Positions 53,134 to 61,728 are shown, counted from the stretch's first letter. The stretch is 64,000 bases of DNA from Dorea_A sp016295505 (GCF_039832105.1 NZ_JBDOHS010000008.1:1-64000), one strand, 5' to 3'. Translations and numbers: made by a program. The notes: generated from the sequence alone by a model not told the origin.

Positions 53134-53397
53134 TTGGCTAATATTAAATCTGCAAAGAAAAGAATTTTAGTAAACGAAACAAAAGCTGCTAGAAACAAAG
53201 CAATCAAATCTAAAGTAAAAACTTGCGTAAAGAAAGTTGAAACAGCTGTAGCTAACAAGGATGCCGCTGCTGCTGCAGAAGCATTAAAGGTTGCAATCGT
53301 TGAAATCAACAAGGCAGGAAGCAAGGGTGTTTATCACAAAAACACATGCTCAAGAAAGATTTCCCGTTTAACAAAAGCTGTTAACGGAATTGCTTAA
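53134..53397 (+). CDS. rpsT: 30S ribosomal protein S20
   Basis: S20 is a primary 16S rRNA-binding protein. The start is TTG 53134, eight bases after GGAGG; this gives the conserved N-terminus MANIKSAKKRI, and the longer open frame upstream is not coding. The 87-residue product is Lys/Ala-rich with KSKVKTCVKKVETAV and the conserved C-terminal GVYHKNTCSRKISRLTKAVN. It is the only plus-strand gene recognised, divergent from gpr. A TTG start is common for S20 and limits its translation. Confidence 0.96.
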   Translation: MANIKSAKKRILVNETKAARNKAIKSKVKTCVKKVETAVANKDAAAAAEALKVAIVEINKAGSKGVYHKNTCSRKISRLTKAVNGIA

Positions 53398-53419
53398 TAA
53401 TAAAAAAAGAGTTGCATTA

Positions 53420-53450
53420 AAAAACAGCCATCCCGTCAGTGGCTGTTTTT
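53420..53450 (+). terminator. rpsT terminator
   Basis: A stem AAAAACAGCCA/TGGCTGTTTTT with a 9-base loop is followed by more T. It lies 22 bp after the rpsT stop codon and could also act on the minus strand. Confidence 0.88.
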
Positions 53451-53483
53451 TTTATTCTTATTATTTCATTTCACATAAGAAAA

Positions 53484-53511
53484 ACAGGACACAGCCTACG
53501 CTGCGTCCTGT
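53484..53511 (-). terminator. ilvC terminator
   Basis: A 12-bp stem ACAGGACACAGC/GCTGCGTCCTGT (one mismatch-type pair) with a 4-base loop is followed on the minus strand by TTTTC. It lies 41 bp after the ilvC stop codon. Confidence 0.8.
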
Positions 53512-53551
53512 CCCTATGTAATCTTTCTGAAATATCCCGTTCAGCCAATGA

Positions 53552-54571
53552 TTAGTTATTGATCAGCTTATCTTCGCCATTCCAGCTGTAAAGCTGTCTG
53601 ATCTCTTTACCGATCTTCTCTGCCGGATGCTCAGCTGCAAGTTTTCTCATGGCTTTGAAGTGTACCTGACGTCCTGCAGGTGACATATCAAGCAGGAAGT
53701 CTTTTGCAAATGTACCATCCTGAATATCTGTCAGGATCTGCTTCATAGCCTTCTTTGTATCTTCTGTAATGATCTTCGGTCCTGTGATATAATCACCATA
53801 CTCAGCTGTGTTAGAGATAGAATATCTCATTCCTTCGAAACCACTCTGATAGATCAGGTCAACGATCAGCTTCATCTCATGAATACACTCGAAGTATGCA
53901 TTTCTCGGGTCATATCCTGCTTCTGTAAGTGTTTCAAAACCAGCCTGCATCAATGCACATACACCACCGCAGAGAACTGCCTGCTCACCAAAGAGGTCTG
54001 TCTCAGTCTCTGTACGGAAGTTTGTCTCAAGAAGTCCGGCTCTTGCTCCACCGATTCCAAGACCATAAGCCATTGCTTTATCCCATGCTTTTCCTGTGTA
54101 ATCCTGCTCAACAGCGATCAGACAAGGAGTTCCTTTTCCAGCCTGATACTCGCTTCTTACAGTGTGTCCCGGTGCCTTAGGAGCGATCATTGCAACATCT
54201 ACATTCTTTGGTGGTTTGATACATCCGAAGTGAATGTTGAAACCATGTGCAAACATCAGCATGTTGCCTTCTTCCAGATTTGGTTCGATATCTTTCTTGT
54301 ACATATCAGCCTGTAACTCATCGTTGATCAGGATCATGATGATATCAGCCTGCTTAGCTGCTTCTGCTGCTGTAAATACTTCAAATCCCTGTGCTTCAGC
54401 CTTTGCCCAGGATCTGCTTCCTTCATAAAGACCAATGATAACATCACATCCAGATTCTTTTAAGTTAAGGGCATGAGCATGTCCCTGGCTTCCATAACCG
54501 ATAATCGCAATCTTCTTCCCCTCTAATACAGATAAATTGCAATCTTCCTGATAAAAAATTCTTGCTGCCAT
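53552..54571 (-). CDS. ilvC: Ketol-acid reductoisomerase
   Basis: IlvC converts acetolactate or acetohydroxybutyrate to dihydroxy acids in isoleucine, valine and leucine synthesis. The Rossmann domain shows GYGSQGHAHALNLKESG, and the cofactor loop LYEGSRSWAKA carries the Arg-Ser type typical of NADPH use. The knotted helical domain has ETDLFGEQAVLCGG and SNTAEYGDY. At 339 residues it is a short class I enzyme. It follows ilvN by 80 bp with a strong AGGAGG site. Confidence 0.96.
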   Translation of the reverse strand: MAARIFYQEDCNLSVLEGKKIAIIGYGSQGHAHALNLKESGCDVIIGLYEGSRSWAKAEAQGFEVFTAAEAAKQADIIMILINDELQADMYKKDIEPNLEEGNMLMFAHGFNIHFGCIKPPKNVDVAMIAPKAPGHTVRSEYQAGKGTPCLIAVEQDYTGKAWDKAMAYGLGIGGARAGLLETNFRTETETDLFGEQAVLCGGVCALMQAGFETLTEAGYDPRNAYFECIHEMKLIVDLIYQSGFEGMRYSISNTAEYGDYITGPKIITEDTKKAMKQILTDIQDGTFAKDFLLDMSPAGRQVHFKAMRKLAAEHPAEKIGKEIRQLYSWNGEDKLINN

Positions 54572-54618
54572 TTTAGCATTCCTCCTAAATTTGTATTAAA
54601 ATAATAAACTTTATATTG

Positions 54619-54643
54619 TTAAACAGAGCGATACTCTGTTTAA
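54619..54643 (-). promoter_or_regulatory. Inverted repeat in the ilvN-ilvC junction
   Basis: A perfect 10-bp inverted repeat TTAAACAGAG/CTCTGTTTAA with a 5-base loop lies 47 bp before the ilvC start codon. There is no T-run for termination. The same AAACAGA-type arms occur at the ilvN promoter. Confidence 0.6.
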
Positions 54644-54651
54644 TATCTGAA

Positions 54652-55173
54652 TTAAATTTTTTCAATATTGCCTTCCTGATCAATCAATGTGACATTTTTA
54701 ATACCACGAGTCAGTCCGGTAATACCTGTTCTTGCAAGCTCAAGGATCTCATAGCCTTCCAGAAGATTTAAGAAAGCCTCCAGCTTGGACTTTGTTCCCG
54801 TAAGTTCTACCATCAGGGAATCCTTCTCAACATCGACGATCTTTGCACGGAAAATATCTGCAACCGATATGATCTCTGCGCGTTCTGCCTTATTTGCGCG
54901 AACCTTTACCATGATCAATTCACGGTATACAGAGTTATCCGGATCCAGAACCTTGATCTCAATGACATCTTCCAGCTTTCTTACCTGCTTTTCAATCTGT
55001 GATAAGATCAGCTCATCTCCGCTTGCCACAATTGTAATTCTGGTAAATCTCGGATCTGCGGTAACACCTGCAGATATACTGTCAATGCTGTATCCCCGTC
55101 TGCTGAACAGACCTGATATACGGCTTAATACACCAGAATTGTTATCTACCAATAATGAATAAACTCTTTGCAT
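54652..55173 (-). CDS. ilvN: Acetolactate synthase small (regulatory) subunit
   Basis: The small subunit provides valine feedback control of acetolactate synthase. The N-terminal ACT domain begins RVYSLLVDNNSGVLSRISGLFSRRGYSI (key part DNNSGVLSRI), and the C-terminal domain has VELTGTKSKLEAFLNLL. ATG 55173 is chosen because GAGAGGTG lies just upstream; the product is 173 residues. No catalytic ilvB is in the window; it must be elsewhere. The gene has a strong promoter of its own. Confidence 0.92.
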   Translation of the reverse strand: MQRVYSLLVDNNSGVLSRISGLFSRRGYSIDSISAGVTADPRFTRITIVASGDELILSQIEKQVRKLEDVIEIKVLDPDNSVYRELIMVKVRANKAERAEIISVADIFRAKIVDVEKDSLMVELTGTKSKLEAFLNLLEGYEILELARTGITGLTRGIKNVTLIDQEGNIEKI

Positions 55174-55198
55174 ATTGCACCTCTCTTCAACATTTTTC

Positions 55199-55222
55199 AA
55201 AAACAGAGTGCGTTCTGTTTTT
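55199..55222 (-). promoter_or_regulatory. Inverted repeat at the ilvN transcription start
   Basis: Perfect 9-bp arms AAAAACAGA/TCTGTTTTT (55199-55207 and 55214-55222) with a 6-base loop lie immediately downstream of the -10, so they overlap the probable start site. This could be an operator or a 5' mRNA hairpin. The arms resemble the repeat before ilvC. Confidence 0.6.
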
Positions 55223-55224
55223 TA

Positions 55225-55253
55225 ATCATAACAATATCGTATCTTTTTGTCAA
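55225..55253 (-). promoter_or_regulatory. Sigma-A promoter of ilvN-ilvC
   Basis: On the minus strand a perfect -35 TTGACA (55248-55253), 17-bp spacer, -10 TATGAT (55225-55230). It lies 25 bp downstream of the HAD phosphatase gene. Confidence 0.85.
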
Positions 55254-55278
55254 GTGAATCATATTACTTTTTTTATAT

Positions 55279-55929
55279 TTACACGATTTTCAGAATGTCC
55301 TGTGGTGTTTCCACGATATGCGAGGCTCCTGCATGTTCCAGTTCCTCCCGGCTCCCGAATCCATACAATACCCCAATACAGTCAATCCCTGCCAGCTTTG
55401 CACCTGTCACATCATGCATACGGTCTCCTACCATAATTACAGCAGACCGGTTCTCAATCTTACATGCCCGCAACGCATATTCGATCACTTCCACTTTTGT
55501 GGCCCTGCCTCCGCCAATCTCCATCCCTGCTACATAATCAAAATAATCGGCCAGATGATAATACTCCAGAATTCTTTTTGCGAAAACCTCTGGTTTTGAA
55601 GTTGCCACCACCAGCTTCTTTCCCCTCTCTTTCAGAGCTTTCAATGTCGATTCCAGTCCTTCATACACCTGATTTTCATAAATCCCCTGATCCTGATAAT
55701 ATTCTCGGTAATACAGGATTGCCTTTCGACATTTTTCTTCATCAAATCCGTAATATTCTGCATAAGAATCACGAAGCGGCGGACCTATAAAAGCATACAG
55801 TTCTTTTCGATCCGGTGGCTCGATACCGAATTTCTTCAGTGAATAGATCACTGCATTTGTAATTCCCAGGGAAGAATCCACGATTGTCCCGTCCAGGTCA
55901 AAAAAACAGGTCTCATATGTTTTCATCAT
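55279..55929 (-). CDS. HAD-superfamily hydrolase, phosphoglycolate phosphatase-like
   Basis: The 216-residue protein has HAD motif I DLDGTIVDSS (residues 11-20), motif II VATSKP (about 108-113), the Lys of motif III near GGGRATKVEVI and motif IV MVGDRMHDVTGA. A four-helix cap (about 20-85) makes it a subfamily I phosphatase such as phosphoglycolate phosphatase or PpaX; the substrate cannot be read from sequence. AAGGAG precedes two adjacent ATG codons (55929 and 55926). Confidence 0.85.
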   Translation of the reverse strand: MMKTYETCFFDLDGTIVDSSLGITNAVIYSLKKFGIEPPDRKELYAFIGPPLRDSYAEYYGFDEEKCRKAILYYREYYQDQGIYENQVYEGLESTLKALKERGKKLVVATSKPEVFAKRILEYYHLADYFDYVAGMEIGGGRATKVEVIEYALRACKIENRSAVIMVGDRMHDVTGAKLAGIDCIGVLYGFGSREELEHAGASHIVETPQDILKIV

Positions 55930-55938
55930 TCATACTCC

Positions 55939-56640
55939 TTAAAACCATAATAGATCAATCAGCCATAACAGCATAAGATGCCCTGGATAGAAAATATAAA
56001 AAAACCATTTCTTATATCTTCCTTTTCCCGCGGCACATTTTCCATTGTAGAAATATAGAATCACGATTCCCGAAGCAATCAATCCCACGCAGCTCATAAC
56101 CGTGCGTATCAGGGATTCCGGCACCGGATAATAAGAAACGCAGGAGATCATATTCGTAGTTCCAAACAGTACTACCGACACCATGTAAGATATCAATGTC
56201 TTTTTTCTGTCCCCTTTACTCCATACAAACAGCCATGTAAAGATCGCCGCAAGCCATGCCCAGTCCGTAAAGGAAGTACAAAAGACCAGAAGCAGCGCCA
56301 AAACTCTTCTCTCTACCGGATGCGTTACATATTCCAGCACACAGATCAACAGAAAGCAAATAAACAACGTAAACATCATATTCAGATTCCATGTCTTCAG
56401 CGCCAGAGAATAAGGAATCTGTGAAAGACAGCCAAACACAAACAGTCGCTGTGCATACTTCACCTTTGATCGTGTATACCCATATCCTTCCACGAGAAAA
56501 TAACACATGGTAATCGCCGTAAAATATCCGGTATCAATCAAGCATTCATACGGAAGACTTCCTGGAGTCATAAAAACATGTGCAAAATGATTGCAGAACA
56601 TGGTAATCATTGCGATCAGCTTGATCACATCTCGGTTCAT
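55939..56640 (-). CDS. TraX-family integral membrane protein
   Basis: The 233-residue protein starts MNRDVIKLIAMITMFCNHFAH-like (first 20 residues are diagnostic) and has about seven or eight membrane helices, with GYGYTRSKVKYAQRLFVFGCLSQIPYSL (key part YAQRLFVFG). This is the TraX family; TraX of plasmid F acetylates pilin, but chromosomal relatives in Firmicutes have unknown substrates, probably acyl transfer at the membrane. It starts after a strong GGAGG site and ends 10 bp before the HAD gene. Confidence 0.82.
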   Translation of the reverse strand: MNRDVIKLIAMITMFCNHFAHVFMTPGSLPYECLIDTGYFTAITMCYFLVEGYGYTRSKVKYAQRLFVFGCLSQIPYSLALKTWNLNMMFTLFICFLLICVLEYVTHPVERRVLALLLVFCTSFTDWAWLAAIFTWLFVWSKGDRKKTLISYMVSVVLFGTTNMISCVSYYPVPESLIRTVMSCVGLIASGIVILYFYNGKCAAGKGRYKKWFFYIFYPGHLMLLWLIDLLWF

Positions 56641-56697
56641 ATATCAACCCCTCCTGTTCAGGACACGCTTTCGGATCCTGATCTGCCAATGCAACTG

Positions 56698-56726
56698 AGG
56701 ACGCAGTCTGTCAAAGACTGCGTCCT
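56698..56726. repeat. Hairpin between gpmI and the TraX gene
   Basis: A perfect 12-bp stem AGGACGCAGTCT/AGACTGCGTCCT with a 5-base loop. On the minus strand no T-run follows, so it is a poor terminator for gpmI; on the plus strand TGTTATCTCTTT follows. The arm TGCGTCCTG also occurs in the ilvC terminator. Confidence 0.65.
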
Positions 56727-56764
56727 GTTATCTCTTTGATACTATATTCTTTTCACGATGTGCT

Positions 56765-58312
56765 TTATGCTCTTACCAGCAAAGATTTACCAGTCATTTC
56801 CTGCGGCTGTTCCATACCCATAAGTTCAATCAGAGTAGGAGCAATATCTGCAAGACATCCGCCCTCTCTTAATCGCAGAGAAGAGTCTGCATTAACCAGA
56901 ATAAACGGCACCGGATTGGTCGTATGTGCTGTGAACGGCTCACCGGTTTCGTCGTCAATCAGCTGCTCTGCATTTCCGTGATCCGCACAGATAAACATCT
57001 GCCCGTCTACCTCTTTGATCGCGTCAACAGCTTTGCCTACACACTCATCAACTGCTTCAATTGCCTTGATCGCAGCATCTTCCACACCGGTATGTCCTAC
57101 CATATCAGGGTTGGCAAAATTAATAATGATCACGTCATATTTTCCGGATTTGATTGCCTCCACCAGCTTATCACATACTTCATAAGCACTCATTTCCGGT
57201 TTCAGATCATAGGTTGCTACCTTTGGAGATTTTACCAGAATTCTGTCTTCACCTTCATTCGGTTCTTCTACACCGCCATTAAAGAAGAAGGTAACATGGG
57301 CGTATTTTTCTGTCTCAGCAATACGTGCCTGATTCTTTCCGTTCTTCGCAAGAAATTCACCAAATGTATTCGTAATCTCTTCCTTTACGAATGCAACCTG
57401 TTTATTTGCAATCGTCACGTCATATTCTGTAAAACATACAAATGTAGTTTTTACTCTCTCTCCACGATCGAATCCCGCAAATTCCTCATCACAGAATGTT
57501 CTTGTGATCTCTCTTGCACGGTCCGGACGGAAATTGAAGAATATAATCGAATCATCATTCTTGATCGTTGCGGTCGGAACGCCATCTTTCACAACAACTG
57601 TCGGAAGAACGAATTCATCCGTCTCGTCTTTGTCATAAGAAGCCTGAATACCGGCCGGTCCTCCGGCCGCTTTCTCTCCTTCTCCGAATACCAGAGCACG
57701 ATAAGCCTTCTCCACACGATCCCAGCGATTATCACGGTCCATTGCATAGTAACGCCCCATAACCGTAGCCACTTCACCGACACCAATCTCCTGCATCTTT
57801 GCTTCCAGCTGTTCTACATACCCTTTTCCGGAAGCCGGTGGGGTATCACGTCCGTCCAGGAAGCAGTGTACATATACCTTTTCAATTCCCTGTTTTTTGG
57901 CCAGTTCCAGAAGTCCATAGATATGCTCATTGTGGCTGTGTACGCCTCCGTCAGAAACCAGTCCCATCAGATGAAGGGAAGAATTGTTTTTCTTAACGTT
58001 TTCACAGGCTGCAAGGAGCGCCTTATTTTCAAAAAAATCTCCATCCTGAATTGCCTTTGTAATCTTGGTCAGATCCTGATACACGATACGGCCTGCCCCC
58101 ATATTCAGATGCCCAACCTCAGAATTACCCATCTGTCCGTCCGGTAGACCAACTGCCATTCCACTTGCGTTTCCCTTTACAAACGGATACTCTGCCATTA
58201 ATTTATCCATAACCGGAGTCTTGCCCTCTGCCACGGCATTTCCGGTAGTTTTCTCATTTAATCCATAACCGTCCAAGATCATAAGTACTGTTGGTTTTTT
58301 GCTCATTTTCAT
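56765..58312 (-). CDS. gpmI: 2,3-bisphosphoglycerate-independent phosphoglycerate mutase
   Basis: GpmI interconverts 3- and 2-phosphoglycerate in glycolysis using two metal ions. The 515-residue protein has LMILDGYGLN near the start, the catalytic Ser in GNSEVGHLNMGAGR, SDGGVHSH, DGRDTPP and the C-terminal metal site CADHGNAEQL. GGAGG lies four bases before the first ATG and ten before a second (58306), which may be the real start. It is the last gene of the gap-pgk-tpiA-gpmI cluster. Confidence 0.95.
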   Translation of the reverse strand: MKMSKKPTVLMILDGYGLNEKTTGNAVAEGKTPVMDKLMAEYPFVKGNASGMAVGLPDGQMGNSEVGHLNMGAGRIVYQDLTKITKAIQDGDFFENKALLAACENVKKNNSSLHLMGLVSDGGVHSHNEHIYGLLELAKKQGIEKVYVHCFLDGRDTPPASGKGYVEQLEAKMQEIGVGEVATVMGRYYAMDRDNRWDRVEKAYRALVFGEGEKAAGGPAGIQASYDKDETDEFVLPTVVVKDGVPTATIKNDDSIIFFNFRPDRAREITRTFCDEEFAGFDRGERVKTTFVCFTEYDVTIANKQVAFVKEEITNTFGEFLAKNGKNQARIAETEKYAHVTFFFNGGVEEPNEGEDRILVKSPKVATYDLKPEMSAYEVCDKLVEAIKSGKYDVIIINFANPDMVGHTGVEDAAIKAIEAVDECVGKAVDAIKEVDGQMFICADHGNAEQLIDDETGEPFTAHTTNPVPFILVNADSSLRLREGGCLADIAPTLIELMGMEQPQEMTGKSLLVRA

Positions 58313-58436
58313 TTCTCCTCCAATTATATCTCACATCAGATCATTCCCTGAAAATCATCCCTGTACATGTGCCGCAAAAACAGCACAAAAGCCGCAGGAA
58401 GCAATATTCCTGCCTCCTACGGCAAATACTATCTGC

Positions 58437-59186
58437 TTATTTGTAGTTTACGATCTTTCCAAAATCAGCTTTCAGAGAAGCACCACCTACAAGACCGCCG
58501 TCAATGTCAGCCTGTGCAAATAATTCAGCTGCGTTTCCTGCATTTACAGATCCGCCATACTGAATACGGATTGCTTCTGCTGTTGCCTCATCATATACCT
58601 CAGCGATGCATGCACGGATACCTGCACACACTTCTTCTGCCTGCTCTGTTGTAGCTGTCTTTCCGGTTCCGATTGCCCAGATTGGCTCATAAGCGATCAC
58701 TGCTTCTTTTGCCTGATCTGCGGTCACATTCTGGAATCCAACCTTTACCTGCTGACGGATAAAGTCCATAGTTACACCCTGTTCTCTCTGTTCCAGAGTC
58801 TCACCACAGCACATGATTGGTGTAAGACCATGCTCAAACGCTTTCAGCATCTTCTTGTTGATATCTTCATTGGTCTCTCCAAAATACTCTCTTCTCTCAG
58901 AATGTCCGAGAATGACATATTTTACACCGGCATCTGTCAGCATATTCGGAGCGATCTCTCCAGTATATGCACCTTTTTCCTCAAAGTACATATTTTCAGC
59001 ACCAACCTGAATGTTGCTTCCTTTTACAGCTTCAACAACCGGAACAATGTCGATTGCCGGAACGCAGAATACAACATCAACGTCTTCACTTGCTACCAGT
59101 GGTTTTAACTCTTCAACTAAGGCAACTGCCTCGCTTGGAGTCTTGTTCATTTTCCAGTTACCTGCAACAATTTTCTTTCTTGCCAT
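58437..59186 (-). CDS. tpiA: Triosephosphate isomerase
   Basis: TpiA interconverts dihydroxyacetone phosphate and glyceraldehyde 3-phosphate. The 249-residue TIM barrel has NWKMNKT (Lys12 region), the catalytic His in GHSERRE, the catalytic Glu in AYEPIWAIGTGKTA with the flexible loop, and YGGSVNAGN. It lies 83 bp after pgk with an AAGGAG site. Confidence 0.96.
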   Translation of the reverse strand: MARKKIVAGNWKMNKTPSEAVALVEELKPLVASEDVDVVFCVPAIDIVPVVEAVKGSNIQVGAENMYFEEKGAYTGEIAPNMLTDAGVKYVILGHSERREYFGETNEDINKKMLKAFEHGLTPIMCCGETLEQREQGVTMDFIRQQVKVGFQNVTADQAKEAVIAYEPIWAIGTGKTATTEQAEEVCAGIRACIAEVYDEATAEAIRIQYGGSVNAGNAAELFAQADIDGGLVGGASLKADFGKIVNYK

Positions 59187-59269
59187 AATAAAAATTCTCC
59201 TTACTACTAATAATCCATATATACGCTATGGTATGTTCACACTAAGTTCGAAAACGCCTCACCAAGTGC

Positions 59270-60463
59270 TTACTTATCATTCGCTGCTGCTACACCCGGC
59301 AGTTCCTTTCCTTCCAGGAATTCCAGTGATGCTCCGCCACCTGTGGAGATGTGTGTCATCTTAGCACCATATCCCAACTGGTTTACTGCTGCTGCAGAAT
59401 CACCACCGCCGATGATTGTTGTTGCATCCGTATCAGCAAGAGCTTTTGCAACTGCCTCTGTTCCATGAGCAAATTTCGGCATCTCAAAGCATCCCATAGG
59501 TCCATTCCATACAACCGTCTTTGCATCCTGAACTGCCTCACAGAAGATCTTTTCTGTCTCCGGTCCGATATCCAGTCCTTCCCATCCTTCCGGGATCTCT
59601 CCTGACTTCACTACCTTTGAATTTGCATCATTAGAGAAATCATCTGCAATAATGGTATCTACAGGAAGTAATAATTTTACACCCTTTGTCTTTGCTTTTT
59701 CAATCATATCAAGTGCATACTGGCAGTAATCTTCCTCTAACAGAGATTTTCCAACGGTTCCGCCCTGTGCTTTTGCAAATGTATATGCCATTCCACCACC
59801 GATGATCAGTGTGTCTACTTTTTCAAGCAGGTTCTCGATTACAGAGATCTTGCTTGATACTTTTGCTCCTCCAAGAATTGCCACGAATGGTCTTTCCGGA
59901 TTGTTCACAGCATTTCCAAGGAAATCGATCTCTTTCTGCATCAGATATCCTACAACTGCAGTATCTACGAACTGAGTAACACCAACATTTGAACAGTGTG
60001 CACGATGTGCAGTACCAAATGCATCATTTACAAACACATCACACAGAGATGCCAGTTCCTTGCTGAACGCTTCTCCGTTCTTTGTCTCTTCGATTCTGTA
60101 ACGTGTATTTTCAAGAAGAATTACTTCTCCGTCTTTCATTGCTTCTACTGCAGCTTTTGCGTTCGGACCAACCACTTCAGGATCAGCAGCAAACTTTACT
60201 TCCTGTCCAAGCAGTTCAGACAAACGAACAGCTACCGGTGCCAGAGATAATTCCGGTTTTGGTTCTCCCTTCGGTTTTCCCAGATGAGAGCAGAGAATAA
60301 TCTTTCCTCCGTCAGCAATTAATTTCTTGATTGTTGGAAGTGCTGCAACCAGACGATTTTCATCTGTAATCTTGCCATCAATAAGTGGAACATTAAAGTC
60401 ACATCTTACAAGCACTCTTTTTCCTTTTACATTAATATCATCAACTGATTTTTTATTGAGCAT
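59270..60463 (-). CDS. pgk: Phosphoglycerate kinase
   Basis: Pgk transfers phosphate from 1,3-bisphosphoglycerate to ADP. The sequence shows RCDFNVPL (about 21-28), HLGKPKGEPKPELSL, ENTRY, GGAKVSSKI and the C-terminal GGGDSAAAVNQLG and STGGGASLEFLEG. ATG 60463 with GGAGG seven bases upstream gives 397 residues; the open frame continues upstream through the gap-pgk hairpin and is not coding there. Confidence 0.96.
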   Translation of the reverse strand: MLNKKSVDDINVKGKRVLVRCDFNVPLIDGKITDENRLVAALPTIKKLIADGGKIILCSHLGKPKGEPKPELSLAPVAVRLSELLGQEVKFAADPEVVGPNAKAAVEAMKDGEVILLENTRYRIEETKNGEAFSKELASLCDVFVNDAFGTAHRAHCSNVGVTQFVDTAVVGYLMQKEIDFLGNAVNNPERPFVAILGGAKVSSKISVIENLLEKVDTLIIGGGMAYTFAKAQGGTVGKSLLEEDYCQYALDMIEKAKTKGVKLLLPVDTIIADDFSNDANSKVVKSGEIPEGWEGLDIGPETEKIFCEAVQDAKTVVWNGPMGCFEMPKFAHGTEAVAKALADTDATTIIGGGDSAAAVNQLGYGAKMTHISTGGGASLEFLEGKELPGVAAANDK

Positions 60464-60498
60464 ATGATTGCCTCCTTTTTTACTGCTGCATTTAAAAA

Positions 60499-60524
60499 GA
60501 GCCCGGTCCAATAAGACCGGACCC
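60499..60524 (-). terminator. Terminator-like hairpin between gap and pgk
   Basis: A 10-bp stem GAGCCCGGTC/GACCGGACCC (with G-U pairs on the RNA) and a 6-base loop is followed on the minus strand by TTTTT. It would end some transcripts after gap, giving more gap than pgk mRNA; alternatively it is a processing or stabilising structure. Confidence 0.65.
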
Positions 60525-60581
60525 TTTGTGAGTCTTATACAATAGCCTTTTGCGACATGCAATCAGCACTTTTCGCCAATA

Positions 60582-61595
60582 TTAAGCTAATTCAGCAAAG
60601 TATTTGATTGTTCTAACCATCTGGCTTGTGTAAGAGTTCTCATTGTCATACCATGATACAACCTGAACTTCTGTTGTTCCGTTGTCTAATGGAAGAACCA
60701 TTGTCTGTGTTGCATCGAATAAAGAACCAAATCTCATACCTACGATATCGCTGGAAACGATCTCATCTGTATTGTATCCGAAAGATTCATTAGATGCAGC
60801 CTTCATAGCCTCATTGATCTGATCTACAGTAACTTCTCCTTCAACTACAGCTGTCAGGATTGTTGTAGAACCTGTTGGGGTTGGTACACGCTGAGCAGAT
60901 CCGATTAATTTTCCGTTCAGTTCAGGGATAACAAGTCCGATTGCTTTTGCAGCACCTGTGCTGTTTGGAACGATATTAACTGCAGCAGCACGAGATCTTC
61001 TTAAATCACCTTTTCTCTGTGGTCCGTCAAGTGTCATCTGATCGCCTGTGTAAGCGTGGATTGTGCACATGATACCGGATTTGATCGGAGCAAGATCATT
61101 TAAAGCCTTAGCCATAGGTGCTAAACAGTTTGTTGTACAGGAAGCTGCAGAAATAACTGTATCTTCTGCTGTAAGTGTGTCATGATTAACATTATATACG
61201 ATAGTTGGCAGGTCTTTTCCAGCTGGTGCGGAAATAACAACTTTTCTGGCGCCTGCTTTGATGTGAGCAGATGCTTTTTCTTTAGAGGTATAGAAACCTG
61301 TACACTCAAGAACAACGTCTACACCGATTTCTCCCCAAGGAAGCTCTTCTGCATTAGCTTTTGCGTAGATCTTGATTTCTTTTCCATCAACGATGATAGA
61401 ATCTTCTGTTGCTTCTACTTTGTCAGCTAAAGCATATTTTCCCTGTGAAGAGTCATACTTTAATAAGTGTGCGAGCATCTTTGGAGATGTTAAGTCGTTG
61501 ATTGCAACAACTTCATATCCCTCTGCTCCAAACATCTGTCTGAATGCAAGACGTCCGATACGTCCAAATCCATTAATCGCTACTTTTACTGCCAT
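60582..61595 (-). CDS. gap: Glyceraldehyde-3-phosphate dehydrogenase
   Basis: Gap oxidises glyceraldehyde 3-phosphate to 1,3-bisphosphoglycerate with NAD. The 337-residue protein begins with the dinucleotide motif INGFGRIGRLAFRQ, has the active-site Cys in SAASCTTNCLAP and the adjacent His in CTIHAYTGDQ, and ends with WYDNENSYTSQMVRTI (key part YDNENSY). It is first in the glycolytic cluster with a strong AGGAGG site. Confidence 0.97.
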   Translation of the reverse strand: MAVKVAINGFGRIGRLAFRQMFGAEGYEVVAINDLTSPKMLAHLLKYDSSQGKYALADKVEATEDSIIVDGKEIKIYAKANAEELPWGEIGVDVVLECTGFYTSKEKASAHIKAGARKVVISAPAGKDLPTIVYNVNHDTLTAEDTVISAASCTTNCLAPMAKALNDLAPIKSGIMCTIHAYTGDQMTLDGPQRKGDLRRSRAAAVNIVPNSTGAAKAIGLVIPELNGKLIGSAQRVPTPTGSTTILTAVVEGEVTVDQINEAMKAASNESFGYNTDEIVSSDIVGMRFGSLFDATQTMVLPLDNGTTEVQVVSWYDNENSYTSQMVRTIKYFAELA

Positions 61596-61699
61596 GATTA
61601 ATTCCTCCTAAAGTTTGTTTATTAACTGGTTGCGCAGTCTTCTATTGTGAACTCCTTAACAGTTTTTTCCAAAATTGTTAAAGATTCATCAACTGAAAC

Positions 61700-61728
61700 A
61701 ATTGTACTAAATCTGATACAAAAATTCA
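61700..61728 (-). promoter_or_regulatory. Sigma-A promoter of the gap-pgk-tpiA-gpmI cluster
   Basis: On the minus strand -35 TTGAAT (61723-61728), 17-bp spacer, -10 TACAAT (61700-61705). A short inverted repeat TTAACA/TGTTAA (61656-61661 and 61676-61681) lies in the leader and could be a regulator site. Confidence 0.65.

Noticed and set aside
53484..53511. Reading the ilvC terminator as a mobile repeat only
   Set aside because: Its position after ilvC and the T-run on the minus strand are sufficient to explain it as a terminator.
56924..58147. 407-codon plus-strand open frame opposite gpmI
   Set aside because: Antisense shadow of a conserved glycolytic gene; the amino acid composition is implausible.
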